In this document: positions 62,477 through 64,000 of the stretch, one piece after another
Layout: each line of letters begins with the position of its first letter
Position numbering within the stretch: position 1 is the stretch's first letter
DNA from: Eretmocerus hayati
Lineage: Eukaryota; Arthropoda; Insecta; Hymenoptera; Aphelinidae
Direction of reading: 5' to 3'
Length of the DNA: 64,000 bases
Assembly: GCA_029851415.1 (NCBI GenBank)
Contig: CM056743.1
Location: forward strand, 26,512,905 to 26,576,904
Notes under the pieces: generated by a model
The model's input: the letters and a program-made list of their open reading frames with translations, nothing else
Told to the model about the DNA's origin: nothing
The model's database searches: none
Program-made: the position numbers and the translations under genes

Positions 62477-62752
62477 CAGGGCATAAAATTCGATTTGATC
62501 TTCGTAGCACCGAATGCACTATGGAAAATGATTGAGATATCCTGAAGTAAAACTAATTCTACAAGTTTATCGGTCATTATCATCCAGAAACCTTCATGAT
62601 ATTTTTTGCGTATCATATAGTCATCAGAATCAGAAAAACATTAAGCATATTTTAATGTCATCATGTTAGTATAAAATCAGAATTCTTGAAATTTTGAAAA
62701 GAGAAGTTAAATCTGCAAGGTCTCGAAAACCCTCAATTTATATATATATGTA

Positions 62753-63675
62753 CACTACCGGTCAAAAGTTTAAGCTCACCCAAAATTTTTTTTTTCAATT
62801 TTGTAAGTTGAACTACTCGGCTCTATTTGACCGTAGAGGACTCTTCTAGAGCTCACTTTAAAGGGTTTTTCACGTATTTTGAGATGGCATTGTTCATTTT
62901 TATCCGTACGGATCGGGATCTTTCCAATTTGAGCTTTGAAAAGTGTCAATTTCAATGATTTTTGAGAGAATCTTTTGGCTCCTGCCAATTTGAGCCACAT
63001 GAGTGTCTCAATATGGGAGTTGTGGGATACGATGGAACCAGTCTAGAGCTTTAAAATCCGTTTTTGAACGTCCTTGTACGCCACTTCCAGTCCGAGCTAT
63101 GACACTTTCTCTGAGGCAAGATTTTTCGCAAAAACTAGCACTCCAATTCGAGAGAGATACAGAGACGCATTTTTATGAAGTATAATCATCATTTCTGTCA
63201 TCTTTTATCAACATCTTGATTAAGGAAACGAGGAACCTTTGAAATATGCCCCAAAAAGTGAATTTTCTCGTCATTTTTGAATCCAGGTGCTAGTTTTTGC
63301 GAAAAATCTTCCCTCAGAGAAAGTGTCATAGCTCGGACTGGAAGTGGCGTGGAGGGACGTTCAAAAACGGATTTTAAAGCTCTAGATTGGTACTCCTGTA
63401 TCCCACAACTCCCATATTGAAACATTCATGTGGCTCAAATCGGCAGGAGCCAAAAGATTCTCTCAAAAATCGTTGAAATTGACACTTTTCCAAGTTCAAA
63501 TTGGAAAGAACCCGATTCGTACGGATAAAAATGAATAATGCCATCTTAAAGTACGGGAAAAAACCCTCAAAATGAGCTCCGGAAGAGTCCTCTACGGTCA
63601 AATAGAGCCGAGTAGTTCAACTCACAAAATTGAAAAAAAAAATTTTGGGTAAGCTTAAACTTTTGATCGGTAGTG
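62753..63675. mobile_element. 923-bp TA-flanked hairpin element, Tc1/mariner-like ends
   Basis: Left end CACTACCGGTCAAAAGTTTA; reversed right end CACTACCGATCAAAAGTTTA. TA on each side (62751-62752, 63676-63677) is the Tc1/mariner target duplication. The two arms are inverted copies over about 390 bp each with few mismatches, leaving a loop of about 140 bp (roughly 63141-63284). Landmark words on both arms include GAGTCCTCTACGGTCAAATA-like sequence and GAGAATCTTTTGGCTCCTGCC. The frames on both strands are mirror images of each other and not genes. Confidence 0.88.
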
Positions 63676-64000
63676 TATATTGTCCAAAAATTGAACCTGC
63701 TCGTCTCATAGCCATGAATATCACTGATAATACATCAATAAAGGAGTATTCTAAATTGCTTATCTTCATGAAAACTCGTTCAGAAATCAGAATATTTCAA
63801 ATCAAACTATGTAAACGCACGAGGAATTCCGAATGCGCAAGCTTCTGAAAGGACTCACTTTTGCGCGTAATAAAGATATCGATCGGTATTCGTGTATACC
63901 ATGACCAGTTGCTATGCAGATAGATCGAGTATATATATCCCTAGACTACAGAATATAAGCAAAGAGTGAAGGAAAGGAACGCAGTTCCAATGGCATATCA
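63676..64000. other. End of window, no supported gene
   Basis: AT-rich sequence with a short plus-strand frame (63630-63848) that begins inside the hairpin element and has no recognised motif. A TATATAT run lies near 63932. Confidence 0.5.

Noticed and set aside
62776..63601. Several 60-75-codon frames with mirror-image products
   Set aside because: They are the two arms of the hairpin element read in opposite directions.
1..64000. CRISPR array or bacterial operon
   Set aside because: No regularly spaced identical repeats with unique spacers; the window has eukaryotic repeat structure and no operon-like gene packing.

Overview
The window looks like a non-coding or very gene-poor stretch of a eukaryotic nuclear genome, most likely an arthropod and plausibly an insect. 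The reasons are low-to-moderate GC, no dense array of long open frames, abundant di- and trinucleotide microsatellites, tRNA-derived SINE-like elements, and many short foldback elements ending in terminal inverted repeats (TIRs). The taxonomic call is an inference; no diagnostic host gene was found. I recognise no complete protein gene, tRNA, rRNA or CRISPR array. A few short frames with protein-like composition are listed at low confidence.

Layout. 0-6.4 kb is packed with small inverted-repeat elements: a TA-flanked element, a TTAA-flanked piggyBac-like MITE, other foldbacks, and one copy each of two repeats that recur elsewhere. 6.4-15.5 kb is mostly unannotatable sequence with microsatellites and one SINE. 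15.9-26.7 kb holds a foldback dense in TTCAGTG/CACTGAA, a PIF/Harbinger-like MITE, a 4-bp-TSD foldback and two tRNA-like heads. 26.7-39.3 kb is quiet except for two foldbacks. 39.3-42.5 kb is a cluster of hairpin elements, including a 1.06-kb foldback. 44.8-49.0 kb has a long (TGG)n tract, a directional cluster of the octamer GCAAGCTC and a CpG-rich patch. 49.7-51.5 kb is a 1.8-kb TIR element abutting a decayed membrane-protein-like frame. 52.3-52.9 kb holds another coding-like relic.

The most striking structure is at 55.1-59.8 kb. A 4.3-kb element with TIRs beginning CCCACACAGCATGGGAAT, flanked by TA, appears to have inserted into a copy of a foldback family whose uninterrupted relative lies at 30.5 kb. 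Both ends of the 4.3-kb element are filled with degenerate, self-complementary GGAATATTCC/GAAATATTTC-type units. A second clear nesting is at 61.4-62.0 kb, where a MITE sits inside one arm of a foldback and the other arm supplies the empty site. The window ends with a 923-bp TA-flanked hairpin element with Tc1/mariner-like termini.

The features do not form a pathway. The history visible here is of repeated insertion and decay of non-autonomous DNA transposons. All repeat boundaries were read by eye and may be off by several bases.
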